Below, in pieces: positions 33,959-41,015 of a DNA stretch of 41,015 bases. The notes under the pieces were generated by a model that worked only from the letters and a program-made list of their open reading frames with translations, searched no databases and was not told the DNA's origin. Each line of letters begins with the position of its first letter. The stretch's first letter is position 1. Source of the stretch: Bacteroidales bacterium (GTDB lineage Bacteria; Bacteroidota; Bacteroidia; Bacteroidales; JAIOZK01); the NCBI GenBank assembly GCA_021738625.1, contig JAIPBS010000040.1:1-41015 (forward strand), in the 5' to 3' direction. Position numbers and translations under genes: made by a program.

Positions 33959-34954
33959 TTGAAAAAGATACTTGTCATACGCTTAAGTTCGATCGGGGAT
34001 ATTGTACTGACTTCCCCGGTGCTGCGTTGTTTGAAGGAGCAAGTATCGGATTGTAAATTGCATTTCCTGGTGAAGAAGAAGTTTTATCCTGTTGTGCGGG
34101 CCAACCCGCATCTCGATCACATTCATACTTTGGAAGAAAATGGATTGAAGCCGCTTAGCAGGGAACTGAAAGAGGAAAAGTTCGATTTCATCGTCGATTT
34201 GCATAAAAATCTGCGCTCTACTTATTTGAAACAAAAACTGAAAGTAGCGGCATCCGGCTTCCCGAAATGCAATTACGAAAAATGGCTGCTGACCCGCTTT
34301 AAAATCAACCGCATGCCCGGCCTGCATGTCGTGGACCGTTATTTCAAAGCGCTGCAGCCACTGAATGTGACAAACGACGGAAAAGGGCTGGAATATTTTA
34401 TCCCGAAGGAGGAAGAGGCAGATCTCTCAAATTTACCCGGTTTTTTGAAAGATGGATATATCGGTTTTGTGATAGGCGCCAGGCATAATACCAAAATTTT
34501 CCCGCCTGAGAAAGTTGCTGAGCTGATCGATCGGTTGGAGGAACCCATTATCTTGCTTGGCGGGAAAGAAGATCATGAAAGGGCTGGGCAAATTATGAAA
34601 ATGAGCAACAAACAGATTTTTAATGCCTGCGGGAAATTTTCTCTCAACCAGTCGGCTTCGCTGGTGAAGCAGGCCAGGCAAATCATTACCAATGATACCG
34701 GTCTGATGCATATCGCGGCGGCCTTCGGGAAGAAGATCGTTTCGTTGTGGGGCAACACGGTGCCGGAGTTCGGTATGTATCCCTACCTGCCTGGACAGGA
34801 AGAAAGATCAATGATATTTGAGGTGAAAGGTTTGAGGTGTAGGCCATGCAGCAAGCTGGGTTACGATCGTTGCCCAAAGGGGCATTTTAAATGTATGCGG
34901 GAGATTGATACCAACCAAATCGCAAATGCCATAAATAATAAGTCCAATGCCTGA
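33959..34954 (+). CDS. Glycosyltransferase family 9 (heptosyltransferase-like)
   Basis: 331 residues, cytosolic face of the inner membrane. The N-terminus KKILVIRLSSIGDIVLTSPVL is the classic GT9/WaaF opening; only one base-pair class of start fits it, a TTG at 33959, since no ATG lies upstream in frame. Later motifs are GFVIGARHNTKIFPPEKVAEL, ILLGGKEDHERA, ITNDTGLMHIAAAFGKKIVSLWGNT and a cysteine-containing end (RCRPCSKLGYDRCPKGHFKCM). The family transfers ADP-heptose to lipopolysaccharide core. The acceptor here is not deducible. It overlaps the DNA-glycosylase-like gene by 8 bases. Confidence 0.9.
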   Translation: MKKILVIRLSSIGDIVLTSPVLRCLKEQVSDCKLHFLVKKKFYPVVRANPHLDHIHTLEENGLKPLSRELKEEKFDFIVDLHKNLRSTYLKQKLKVAASGFPKCNYEKWLLTRFKINRMPGLHVVDRYFKALQPLNVTNDGKGLEYFIPKEEEADLSNLPGFLKDGYIGFVIGARHNTKIFPPEKVAELIDRLEEPIILLGGKEDHERAGQIMKMSNKQIFNACGKFSLNQSASLVKQARQIITNDTGLMHIAAAFGKKIVSLWGNTVPEFGMYPYLPGQEERSMIFEVKGLRCRPCSKLGYDRCPKGHFKCMREIDTNQIANAINNKSNA

Positions 34955-35633
34955 TTCTTTTGCAGACAAAGCCGTTTCTTTTTTCAGTCATTTGCAACTG
35001 CGTACCAACTTTCCCAAAGGCGTTGAGCTGATGAATCCCTACCGGCATGATAAGGTGAAAGCCATTGTTCAACAATTTTTTATGAAATATTACGATAACA
35101 ACCAAAAGCGAAGCGGTTTGTTCGGTATCAATCCCGGGCGGTTTGGGGCCGGTATCACGGGCATAGCCTTCACCGATCCCATCAACCTGAAGGAAAAATG
35201 CGGCATTGACAACGATATGCAGCAAAAGCATGAACTTTCTTCGGAATTTGTTTATGAAATGATAGATGCTTACGGCGGAACGGAAAAATTCAATAAGCAT
35301 TTTTTTCTGACTGCCGTTTGTCCGTTGGGTTTTGTTAAGGAAGGCAAAAATTTTAACTACTACGACAAGAAAGATTTACAGAATGCCGTTGTGAATTTCA
35401 TCATTGAAAGCATCAACAAGCAAATTGCATTCGGATTGCATAGCAATGTTTGCCTTTGCCTGGGAGAAGGCAAAAACTTTAAATATCTTGACGCTTTAAA
35501 TCGGGAACACAATTTCTTTGAAAAGATCATCCCCCTGGCTCATCCGCGATACATCATGCAATACAGGCGCAAACAAAAAAAGGATTATGTAAAAAGATAC
35601 CTGGATGCACTTGAAGATGCCATAGCTATATAG
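34947..35633 (+). CDS. SMUG2-type uracil-DNA glycosylase family protein
   Basis: 228 residues without a signal peptide. It matches the SMUG2 branch of the uracil-DNA glycosylase superfamily, which is common in Bacteroidota: the substrate-pocket motif FGINPGRFGAGITGIAFTDP, the central segment FLTAVCPLGFVKEGKNFNYYD, a strand VCLCLGEGKN, and the final IPLAHPRYIMQYRRK with the catalytic-loop His. The family removes uracil or deaminated bases from DNA by hydrolysing the glycosidic bond. Starts inside the last codons of the GT9 gene, so the two are probably translated together; a functional link between them is not obvious. Confidence 0.85.
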   Translation: MPDSFADKAVSFFSHLQLRTNFPKGVELMNPYRHDKVKAIVQQFFMKYYDNNQKRSGLFGINPGRFGAGITGIAFTDPINLKEKCGIDNDMQQKHELSSEFVYEMIDAYGGTEKFNKHFFLTAVCPLGFVKEGKNFNYYDKKDLQNAVVNFIIESINKQIAFGLHSNVCLCLGEGKNFKYLDALNREHNFFEKIIPLAHPRYIMQYRRKQKKDYVKRYLDALEDAIAI

Positions 35634-35797
35634 ATATAAAGTAATGAATTTATTGTTTGTCATAAGATATACCGATTCGGAACAGGTTTGCAAGGATTGT
35701 CTTCAGCTCCCATCGGCATCACTGAATCTAACAGAAAAATGTTTTGCATTCTCGCTGCTTCGTCACGGCACCGATCAGGGCACTCAAAAACATTTAT

Positions 35798-35805
35798 TAA
35801 TTTTG
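35798..35805 (+). promoter_or_regulatory. -7 box of the DAHP synthase gene
   Basis: TAATTTTG matches TAnnTTTG, 16 bases before the ATG. An AGGAA sequence sits just before the start. No clear -33 element. Confidence 0.45.
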
Positions 35806-35821
35806 CGAAAGAGAAAGGAAC

Positions 35822-36907
35822 ATGAGCCATCATCTGAACATAGCGCCATTAAGTAGTTGGATCGACCTGCAGGACAGGCCTCTGGTCATTAGCGGGCCTT
35901 GCAGCGCCGAGAATGAGAAGCAGGTGATGACCACTGCCAGGGAAATTGCGAAAATTCCGCAAGTGAAAGTTTTCCGTTCAGGATTGTGGAAGCCTCGCAC
36001 CCGCCCGCATTATTTTGAAGGCGTGGGTGAAGAAGGGTTGAAATGGTTGCAACAGGTGAAAGCCGAAACCGGACTGATGACGGCCGTGGAGGTAGCCAGC
36101 CCGCAGCATGTAGAGATCTGCCTTCAACATGAAGTAGATATTCTTTGGCTGGGGGCACGCACTGTGGTAAACCCATTTTCGGTGCAGGAGATCACCGAAG
36201 TGTTGAAAGGGCTGGATATCCCGGTGATGATCAAAAACCCGGTCAGCCCCGACCTGAAACTTTGGATGGGCGCCATCGAACGGGTGAACCAGGCAGGCGT
36301 CACAAGGCTCATCGCCATCCACCGCGGATTTTATTCGCTCGGAAAATCACTGTTCAGAAACCCGCCCATGTGGGAAATACCCGTTGAGTTGAAGCGCATC
36401 ATCCCTGAAATCCCCATCATCACCGATCCCAGTCACATCTGTGGCAACCGAAACACCCTTTACCACATTTCCCAAAAAGCCATGGATCTGGAAATGGACG
36501 GGCTGATGATCGAGGCGCATTACAACCCCACGCGCGCACTAACCGACGTGGAACAACAGATCAGTCCGGCTGAGCTGGAACAATTGCTCGACAAGCTCGT
36601 GATCAGAAAGACTGCCGGCGACGAAGCTTTCCAGCAAAAGCTGAACGAGCTGCGCGACGAAGTGGACCAACTCGACAGCGAGATCATCGAACTGTTGTCT
36701 AAACGCCTCGACCTGGTGGAAGAGATCGGGAAGATCAAACAAGAAAAAAACATCACCATACTGCAGATCAAACGCTGGAACGAGGTTTTTAAAGAACGCC
36801 TGCGACAGGGGAAGGAGCAGGGCCTCAACACCGGATTCCTTTCAAAATTCCTGGAGATCCTTCACAACGAAGCCATCCGCATACAAAATGAAAAACTGAA
36901 CAGGTAG
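35822..36907 (+). CDS. Bifunctional DAHP synthase / chorismate mutase
   Basis: 361 residues. Residues about 15-262 are a DAHP synthase of the KDO8P-synthase-like class (phosphoenolpyruvate + erythrose-4-phosphate to DAHP, first step of aromatic amino acid synthesis): ISGPCSAENEKQV, VFRSGLWKPRTRPHYFEGVG, LWLGARTVVNPFSVQE, IAIHRGFYSLGK, and ITDPSHICGNR. From about 272 to 358 it is an AroQ-type chorismate mutase: LRDEVDQLDSEIIELLSKRL, then KIKQEKNI and RWNEVFKERL, which supplies the regulatory or catalytic mutase (chorismate to prephenate). Fusions of this order are known in Bacteroidota, usually in a tyrA/pheA operon; here it stands alone with its own promoter. Confidence 0.93.
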   Translation: MSHHLNIAPLSSWIDLQDRPLVISGPCSAENEKQVMTTAREIAKIPQVKVFRSGLWKPRTRPHYFEGVGEEGLKWLQQVKAETGLMTAVEVASPQHVEICLQHEVDILWLGARTVVNPFSVQEITEVLKGLDIPVMIKNPVSPDLKLWMGAIERVNQAGVTRLIAIHRGFYSLGKSLFRNPPMWEIPVELKRIIPEIPIITDPSHICGNRNTLYHISQKAMDLEMDGLMIEAHYNPTRALTDVEQQISPAELEQLLDKLVIRKTAGDEAFQQKLNELRDEVDQLDSEIIELLSKRLDLVEEIGKIKQEKNITILQIKRWNEVFKERLRQGKEQGLNTGFLSKFLEILHNEAIRIQNEKLNR

Positions 36908-36958
36908 GGGAGTATACATTTTTAAGGTTGGACTTTAAAACGGTATAAACTTTTCAAA

Positions 36959-36996
36959 AAAGGAGAACAAGGAATTGGGATTCCTTATCCTCCTTT
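36959..36996. terminator. Bidirectional terminator hairpin
   Basis: AAAGGAG...AAGGAAT and ATTCCTT...CTCCTTT pair around TGGG, with a three-base internal loop. On the minus strand the stem is followed by T residues, so it can end the small membrane-protein gene; it also lies 52 bases beyond the DAHP synthase stop. Confidence 0.6.
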
Positions 36997-37026
36997 GATT
37001 TCACTGACTAAGGAACGGAGAGAGAT

Positions 37027-37257
37027 TTACTCCTTTTTTTTATTATACGAATAATATCTAATACCCTTATAAGTTCCGTAACCGATAACCATCAAAGTAA
37101 GAATGATACCCCTACCGCCATTACGCCCTGTAATGCCATTATCCTGATTGACGTTATATGAATGATCAATCGTAGATGGGGGTTGTTTACTTGGATCCAA
37201 TGCACCTACATTAAATATATTACTGAATATAAAAAGAAGAATGAAAATGTTATGCAT
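37027..37257 (-). CDS. Small exported protein with one membrane helix
   Basis: 76 residues. Signal peptide (MHNIFILLFIFSNIFNVG), a proline-rich stretch (DPSKQPPSTIDHSYN), then NGGRGIILTLMVIGYGTYKG as a membrane helix and a basic tail YNKKKE. It resembles the small Bacteroidota proteins that carry a Pro/Gly-rich linker before a Gly-rich helix (GNQ..APIGGG type). Function unknown. Much of the codon use is AT-rich, like the two genes upstream and unlike the DAHP synthase gene. Confidence 0.6.
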   Translation of the reverse strand: MHNIFILLFIFSNIFNVGALDPSKQPPSTIDHSYNVNQDNGITGRNGGRGIILTLMVIGYGTYKGIRYYSYNKKKE

Positions 37258-37349
37258 GATGTAGATAATGATTTATTATTATTTTATCCATTCATACTAT
37301 CTGTAAAGCCTTTAAAAAAGGGTACAAAAACTTCTTTAATTGTAATTTG

Positions 37350-37451
37350 TTGCGGGTGAAGGATTCGAACCTTCGCACATGCACAAGTTACCTTTGTTGT
37401 TCTGATTATGAGAATGGTGTGTGCATGGACCTTCCACAGGCCACACCCGCA
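37350..37451 (-). tRNA. tRNA-like structure with a 36-base anticodon loop (pseudo-tRNA or tRNA mimic)
   Basis: Read on the minus strand, TGCGGGT (37451-37445) pairs perfectly with ACCCGCA (37357-37351), and the T arm GAAGG/TTCGAAT/CCTTC (37374-37358) is canonical. The D arm occupies the standard 16 positions with one C-T mismatch. The anticodon stem TGCAC/GTGCA is perfect and extends to 8 pairs if borrowed bases are counted. A 5-base variable loop ends in C48, opposite G15. But the anticodon loop is 36 bases (37420-37385) instead of 7, contains the canonical-looking CTCATAA (37412-37406), and U8 and A14 are missing. The discriminator would be A. CCA is not encoded. It begins 2 bases after the stop codon of the 219-residue gene. 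Confidence 0.5.
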
Positions 37452-37453
37452 GC

Positions 37454-38113
37454 TTAGGCAATTTCCTTTGGTGCGTAAAACGCTTCAACAATACCGGTCA
37501 ATTGCTTCATAATGTTATTACATTCAGCATCTTTATAAAAGTAGATATGCAGTTTAAAGCCATCGTTCCATATTTGTGAATAAAGTTGCCTGATTTTGCT
37601 AAACAATACAATCTCCTCGCGATACCAGCTTTCATTAAACTCAATATCGAGAATATTTTCGATTAAATCGTTTGGTTTTGCTGTAGTTTTCAACCAGGTT
37701 TCCATTTCATACATAAGGAGTTTGTCATCCAGGAAAAAATAATATTGTCTATATGATGTGTTTTTTTTGGTGCGGTGGTATCCTATTGCTTGTAGGATAT
37801 GCTCTTTGTATTCGGTGTATTCACAACAAATGGGTTTCCCTTCCTTTTTAATTACTTTCTTTGCGCTTTCAAAAAATCCAACATTATCACGGTATGGGAT
37901 TGTAATAACATTTCCAGAATTTGTTTTTTTTGCAATTACGGAAAGATGTTCAAATATATCGCTATCAAGACAGGAACGAACCTTATGCTTCCCAATTGAC
38001 TTCAATGCATTGGGCTTGCGTTTAATTTTTTTATTAAAAAAACTAAGGTATCTGTTGTCATATTTGCCATAGCGCGTTTTGTAATAGTAAACCTTTAGTA
38101 CATCTGCAATCAT
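37454..38113 (-). CDS. Orphan 219-residue protein, unknown function
   Basis: No signal peptide or membrane helix; a soluble, lysine- and aromatic-rich protein. The N-terminal 50 residues are strongly basic (FFNKKIKRKPNALKS), which could bind nucleic acid. The middle has VITIPYRDNVGFFESAKKVIKK and YYFFLDDKLLMYEMETWLK, and the end has FSKIRQLYSQIWNDGFKLHIYFYKD. I find no known catalytic motif. It is AT-rich compared with flanking genes, follows a 53-residue zinc-ribbon gene by 13 bases, and its stop lies 2 bases before a tRNA-like structure. These features suggest a small transferred module. Start is ATG at 38113. Confidence 0.75.
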   Translation of the reverse strand: MIADVLKVYYYKTRYGKYDNRYLSFFNKKIKRKPNALKSIGKHKVRSCLDSDIFEHLSVIAKKTNSGNVITIPYRDNVGFFESAKKVIKKEGKPICCEYTEYKEHILQAIGYHRTKKNTSYRQYYFFLDDKLLMYEMETWLKTTAKPNDLIENILDIEFNESWYREEIVLFSKIRQLYSQIWNDGFKLHIYFYKDAECNNIMKQLTGIVEAFYAPKEIA

Positions 38114-38126
38114 GTTTACGTTATTT

Positions 38127-38288
38127 TTAATTTTTTGCTGTTATAGTTTCATACACCAAAATGGAATAACCCTGCCTAAGACAGTGTGGGCAAACACGGT
38201 GGTTTTTCAGATCAAATCGTCGTTGGCATTTCCTGCATATAACCATCTGGGATTTATTATTCCTGGAAAAGGTTGACAAAATTCTCAT
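38127..38288 (-). CDS. Small zinc-ribbon protein (53 residues)
   Basis: An ATG at 38288 opens a 53-codon frame ending in TAA at 38129-38127. It encodes ICRKCQRRFDLKNHRVCPHC, two CxxC pairs 11 residues apart (Cys18, Cys21, Cys33, Cys36), the pattern of a zinc ribbon, flanked by basic residues. The protein could bind RNA or DNA, or serve as an adaptor. A strong promoter candidate (TTTG, 19 bases, TAATATTG) lies upstream at 38312-38342, which supports it as a real gene although it is short. It is followed after 13 bases by the 219-residue gene. Confidence 0.65.
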   Translation of the reverse strand: MRILSTFSRNNKSQMVICRKCQRRFDLKNHRVCPHCLRQGYSILVYETITAKN

Positions 38289-38311
38289 GTTTGGGAGATT
38301 CAATTATTCAG

Positions 38312-38342
38312 CAATATTATTGATAAATTTACAAAACTCAAA
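38312..38342 (-). promoter_or_regulatory. Promoter of the zinc-ribbon/orphan operon
   Basis: On the minus strand TTTG (38342-38339) and TAATATTG (38319-38312, one mismatch to TAnnTTTG) are exactly 19 bases apart, 23 bases before the ATG at 38288. Confidence 0.55.
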
Positions 38343-38428
38343 CCCTCTTATTGGTGTATTTTATGGAATAATCACACCAAATAGGGTGATTGTCTTGGAA
38401 TTCAACTTTTATTGGTATATATCTTTGC

Positions 38429-39067
38429 CTACTCAATCAAATTATTCTTCACCGCATAGTACAGCAAACTGTTCATGTTATTGTTATCCCCGCAGTATTG
38501 CTTGAATCGGGCCAGCATATCCCGCCGCCGGCTTTTCACTGTATCTTGGGCAATACAAAGTTCTTTTGCGATTTGAGTGTTGTTCATACCTTTTACCAGC
38601 AACCTTAATACATCTTTCTCGATCTTTTTAAAGAGAAAGCACTCATTTTGGTTGTCGCGGGACTGGATCAGAATATCCCTGATTTTACCTGAATAATACC
38701 TGCCACCCAGGTAAACCGCCTTAATGGCTTCGATGATCTCCGCTGCCGAAGCGTCTTTCAAAATATAGCCGTCCGCTCCATGGTTGTCAAAATCTTTTAT
38801 CAAGGGGAGATTGTCATAGGTGGTGAACACCAGCACTTTTGTTTCAGATTGATTTTCTTTAATTTCCTTGCAAATATCAAGGCCGTTTTTGCCCGGCATC
38901 CTGTAATCCAGTAAAAGTACATCAACCGGTGTTTTTTTCAGGAATTCCATACATTCGATGCCATCCTTCGCCGAGCCTACAAATTTGATGTTATCGGAAT
39001 TCTGAAAATAAGCAGAAATTCCGTCAATGACCACCGGGTGGTCGTCTGCTATGAAAACTTTGATCAT
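38429..39067 (-). CDS. NarL/FixJ-type response regulator
   Basis: 212 residues. Receiver domain: acidic pair Asp8/Asp9 in IADDHPVVIDG, phosphorylation site Asp54 in LLLDYRMPGKNGLD, switch Thr in VLVFTTYDN, and Lys in YILKDASAAEI. A LuxR-type helix-turn-helix follows in the C-terminal third (VLRLLVKGMNNTQIAKELCIAQDTVKSRRRD, described as one block). It is a DNA-binding transcription regulator that would be phosphorylated by the adjacent histidine kinase; the two reading frames overlap by 44 bases, so they are translated as a pair. Target genes are unknown. Confidence 0.93.
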   Translation of the reverse strand: MIKVFIADDHPVVIDGISAYFQNSDNIKFVGSAKDGIECMEFLKKTPVDVLLLDYRMPGKNGLDICKEIKENQSETKVLVFTTYDNLPLIKDFDNHGADGYILKDASAAEIIEAIKAVYLGGRYYSGKIRDILIQSRDNQNECFLFKKIEKDVLRLLVKGMNNTQIAKELCIAQDTVKSRRRDMLARFKQYCGDNNNMNSLLYYAVKNNLIE

Positions 39068-40811
39068 GGTTTTGGGAGTTTTGGTTAATTGGTATGTTGA
39101 TTTCTATGTTTGTGCCTTCCTTTGGTTTACTATCAATTTGCAAGGTCCCGTTCAGGATTTCCACACGGGAGCGGATGTTTTGCAGGCCCATGCTCTCTTG
39201 AAAGGCCGGCCCGGCAGGGTCGAAACCTATTCCATCATCTTCAAAGCTGAGGTTGATTTTATAATCCTTTTTCGAAAGAATCAGTGTTGTTTCTTTTGCA
39301 TCCGCATGCTTCAACATATTATTAATAACTTCCTGTATGATCCTGTAAAGATTTAGTTCCACAACCGGGTCGAGTCGCTGGTCCAGGCCGATGATCTGTT
39401 TGTTGATCTTCAATTCAGGTTTAGTGGCATTCGCATCGTTCAGCGCCTGTTCGATGGCTCCCTGTAAGCCGAATCGTTGCAATACCATAGGAACCATGCC
39501 ATGTGAAATGCGCCGGGTTTTTTCGTTGGCCAGGTCGATTTGTTTTCCGGCTTCTTCGATATCTTTATTATTTACATTGCTGCTTTTTAATTTTTCAAGC
39601 CTGGTTTTAACTACCACCAGCTGGTTTTGAATTTCATCATGCAGTTCCCTGGCGATGCGCTGCCGTTCTTCCTCCTGCCCCTTGATCATGCTTTGCATGT
39701 TTTCGATCTGCCTTGCTTTTTCCATTTCCCGGATCTTTTGTTCCCTCAGCTCAAGGTTTTTTGATGCAATGAGTTTGGTTGTCCGTACCCGGTTCCTGTG
39801 CACCAGATAGATCAAAAAGGCCATGATAACCGATAATACAATACCGATCACCAGAAAATTTCTGGTTATATCAGCTCGTTCAATCCTTTCCTGTTGTATC
39901 AACCTGTCTTTTTCCAGGATTTCAATTTGCCTTTCCTTTTCGGCTGTTTCGTATTTGGTTTCGAGTTCGGCTATTTTATTTTTGGTTTCATCATTAATGA
40001 TGCTATCCTTGAGATTAAAGTATTTTTTCAGGTAAAAATTACTGGAATCATACATTCCTATTGTATCATAAGTATAATACATAAACTCATAAAAGTCACG
40101 TTCAAATGATAAATTACCCAAATCTCTTGCAATCTTCAAGCCTTTATGAAAGTTATCCAGTGATGATGAAAACTTTTTCTGAATCGCATAATACTTTCCG
40201 AGAACAAAATAGGAACTTGCCAACCCTCTTCTGTTGTTTATGTTTTTCTTTATCTCAAGTGCATCCCGGGTATACTCAATTGCTTTATCCAACTCATTCA
40301 TGTTTCCATAAATAACAGCAATGTTTGATAAAGCATAGGCGATATCTCTTTTAAAATCTTTCTTTCTTGCCATCTGAAGAGATATCTCATAGTAATACAA
40401 TGCAGAGTCAAACACTTCCAATTGTTTAAAGCAAACCCCAAGGTTATTGGAAACAACAATCTCTGCAATTTCATTGTTGGTTTCTTTTGCAATTTGATAA
40501 GCCTGTTTGAAGTATTTTTTTGCTCTGTTGAAATCATCAAGATTCTTATAAACAACTCCAAGGTTATTGGCCGCACTAAGTGTTTCTCCCGATAGGTCGT
40601 TTTCCCTGGCAATCTTAAAGCCTATTAGGTAATGTTCGATGGCTTTGTCATAGTCCGAGAGGTAATCATAGCATATACCAATCTCTACATTTAGAGAAGC
40701 CAGGTCAAGATCGTATTGGTTCAAATTTCTGATTTCCAGCTCCTGATCGTACCATTCAAGTGCTTTTCTATATTCTTCATTTTTTCGAAAAGCAGTGCCG
40801 AAAAGTCTCAA
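39024..40811 (-). CDS. TPR sensor histidine kinase (HisKA_3), 5' end uncertain
   Basis: 595 residues from a TTG at 40811. About residues 1-270 are tetratricopeptide repeats (ANNLGVVYKNLDDFNRAKKY, SNNLGVCFKQLEVFDSALYYY, LSNIAVIYGNMNELDKAIEY and others). A coiled coil, one membrane helix (about 319-337) and another coiled coil follow. The HisKA_3 dimerisation domain has His391 in ARELHDEIQNQL; the ATPase domain has the N box INNMLKHAD (near 495) and DDGIGFD (near 527). The open frame extends upstream to 40907 with TPR-like sequence but no ATG, GTG or TTG that precedes a signal peptide, so the usual exported N-terminus is absent. Pairs with the response regulator, 44-base overlap. Confidence 0.8.
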   Translation of the reverse strand: MRLFGTAFRKNEEYRKALEWYDQELEIRNLNQYDLDLASLNVEIGICYDYLSDYDKAIEHYLIGFKIARENDLSGETLSAANNLGVVYKNLDDFNRAKKYFKQAYQIAKETNNEIAEIVVSNNLGVCFKQLEVFDSALYYYEISLQMARKKDFKRDIAYALSNIAVIYGNMNELDKAIEYTRDALEIKKNINNRRGLASSYFVLGKYYAIQKKFSSSLDNFHKGLKIARDLGNLSFERDFYEFMYYTYDTIGMYDSSNFYLKKYFNLKDSIINDETKNKIAELETKYETAEKERQIEILEKDRLIQQERIERADITRNFLVIGIVLSVIMAFLIYLVHRNRVRTTKLIASKNLELREQKIREMEKARQIENMQSMIKGQEEERQRIARELHDEIQNQLVVVKTRLEKLKSSNVNNKDIEEAGKQIDLANEKTRRISHGMVPMVLQRFGLQGAIEQALNDANATKPELKINKQIIGLDQRLDPVVELNLYRIIQEVINNMLKHADAKETTLILSKKDYKINLSFEDDGIGFDPAGPAFQESMGLQNIRSRVEILNGTLQIDSKPKEGTNIEINIPINQNSQNHDQSFHSRRPPGGH

Positions 40812-41015
40812 TATTTCAAGGGTCGTTTTTTTTAATTTTTGTGTTTTAGCATTGTCAAGTAATACAGAGAATTGATTAATTAGAGTCTGTCTATTAACTA
40901 CAAAATGTTAATAAAATCAGGATATGTAGAGCGTTTCAAGTTGCTTTTTCACTAATTTAGTGAATTAACAACATTTTTAGCTATGGAATTTTATAACCGA
41001 TTATTATTGAAATTT
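40812..41015. other. Upstream region of the histidine kinase
   Basis: On the minus strand the kinase frame stays open to a TAA at 40910-40908. A perfect 8-bp inverted repeat with one central base, TTCACTAA-T-TTAGTGAA (40948-40964), could be an operator. I see no TAnnTTTG box and no gene start before the window ends. Confidence 0.4.

Noticed and set aside
35644..35856. 70-codon plus-strand frame before the DAHP synthase gene
   Set aside because: No domain or signal, overlaps the start and promoter of the real gene, and its end runs into the downstream coding region.
37350..37451. Selenocysteine tRNA or a tmRNA
   Set aside because: The acceptor/T-stem lengths are 7/5, not 8/5, there is no TCA anticodon in a proper loop, and it is far shorter than tmRNA with no tag frame.
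38411..38422. TATCTTTG on the plus strand near the end of the response regulator gene
   Set aside because: It would drive transcription into the antisense strand of the regulator; no gene follows on that strand.
1..41015. CRISPR array
   Set aside because: No regularly spaced direct repeats of 20-40 bases are visible; the only repeats are coding blades and short intergenic motifs.

Overview
The window is a piece of a Bacteroidota chromosome, most likely from a Bacteroidales/Marinilabiliales-type organism; I cannot place it more precisely. The evidence is a type IX secretion (T9SS) sorting domain, several lipoproteins and secreted beta-propellers, a DcaP-like porin, TAnnTTTG-type -7 promoter boxes (with TTTG about 19 bases upstream in the best cases), and almost no Shine-Dalgarno sequences. 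Gene content is mostly ordinary chromosomal, with a few decayed genes and one small AT-rich islet.

Layout. 1-2.9 kb: a start-less T9SS C-terminal fragment, the proline-catabolic dehydrogenase pruA, and a TMEM175-like channel gene broken by two frameshifts. 2.9-7.5 kb: a minus-strand operon of three secreted proteins (fibre-like protein with a self-assembly-type C-terminus, small repeat protein, BNR/sortilin-like propeller). 7.7-20.7 kb: a tightly packed six-gene minus-strand alpha-glucan/trehalose operon, glgE - treS::mak - glgB - treZ - GH57/DUF3536 - malQ. TreS interconverts trehalose and maltose, the fused maltokinase makes maltose-1-phosphate, GlgE polymerises it, and GlgB branches the product; TreZ, MalQ and the GH57 enzyme remodel oligomers. 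TreY, the usual partner of TreZ, is not in the window. 20.9-31.2 kb: cell-envelope genes (small lipoprotein, large sortilin-like propeller, DcaP-like porin, CsgG-like secreted protein, double-Cache lipoprotein, tail-anchored NHL-like propeller, PQQ-like lipoprotein).

31.2-36.9 kb: tRNA-Ser(GGA) with its terminator and a decayed ORF just behind it; tatD-ansA; a 540-base intergenic region with a nested inverted repeat; a GT9 glycosyltransferase (TTG start) overlapping a SMUG2-like DNA glycosylase; and a bifunctional DAHP synthase/chorismate mutase. 37.0-38.3 kb: an AT-rich islet with a small signal-peptide/TM protein, an unlisted 53-residue zinc-ribbon gene, a 219-residue orphan protein, and, two bases after that gene's stop codon, a tRNA-like structure with a perfect acceptor stem and T arm but a 36-base anticodon loop. 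This islet is the most unusual part of the window. 38.4-41.0 kb: a LuxR-type response regulator and a TPR histidine kinase whose 5' end looks damaged or uses a non-ATG start.

Start codons were checked against the sequence. For malQ, treZ, glgB, glgE and the Cache lipoprotein I chose ATG codons downstream of longer TTG/GTG/ATG readings, which resolves the operon junctions into very short gaps or one-base stop/start overlaps.
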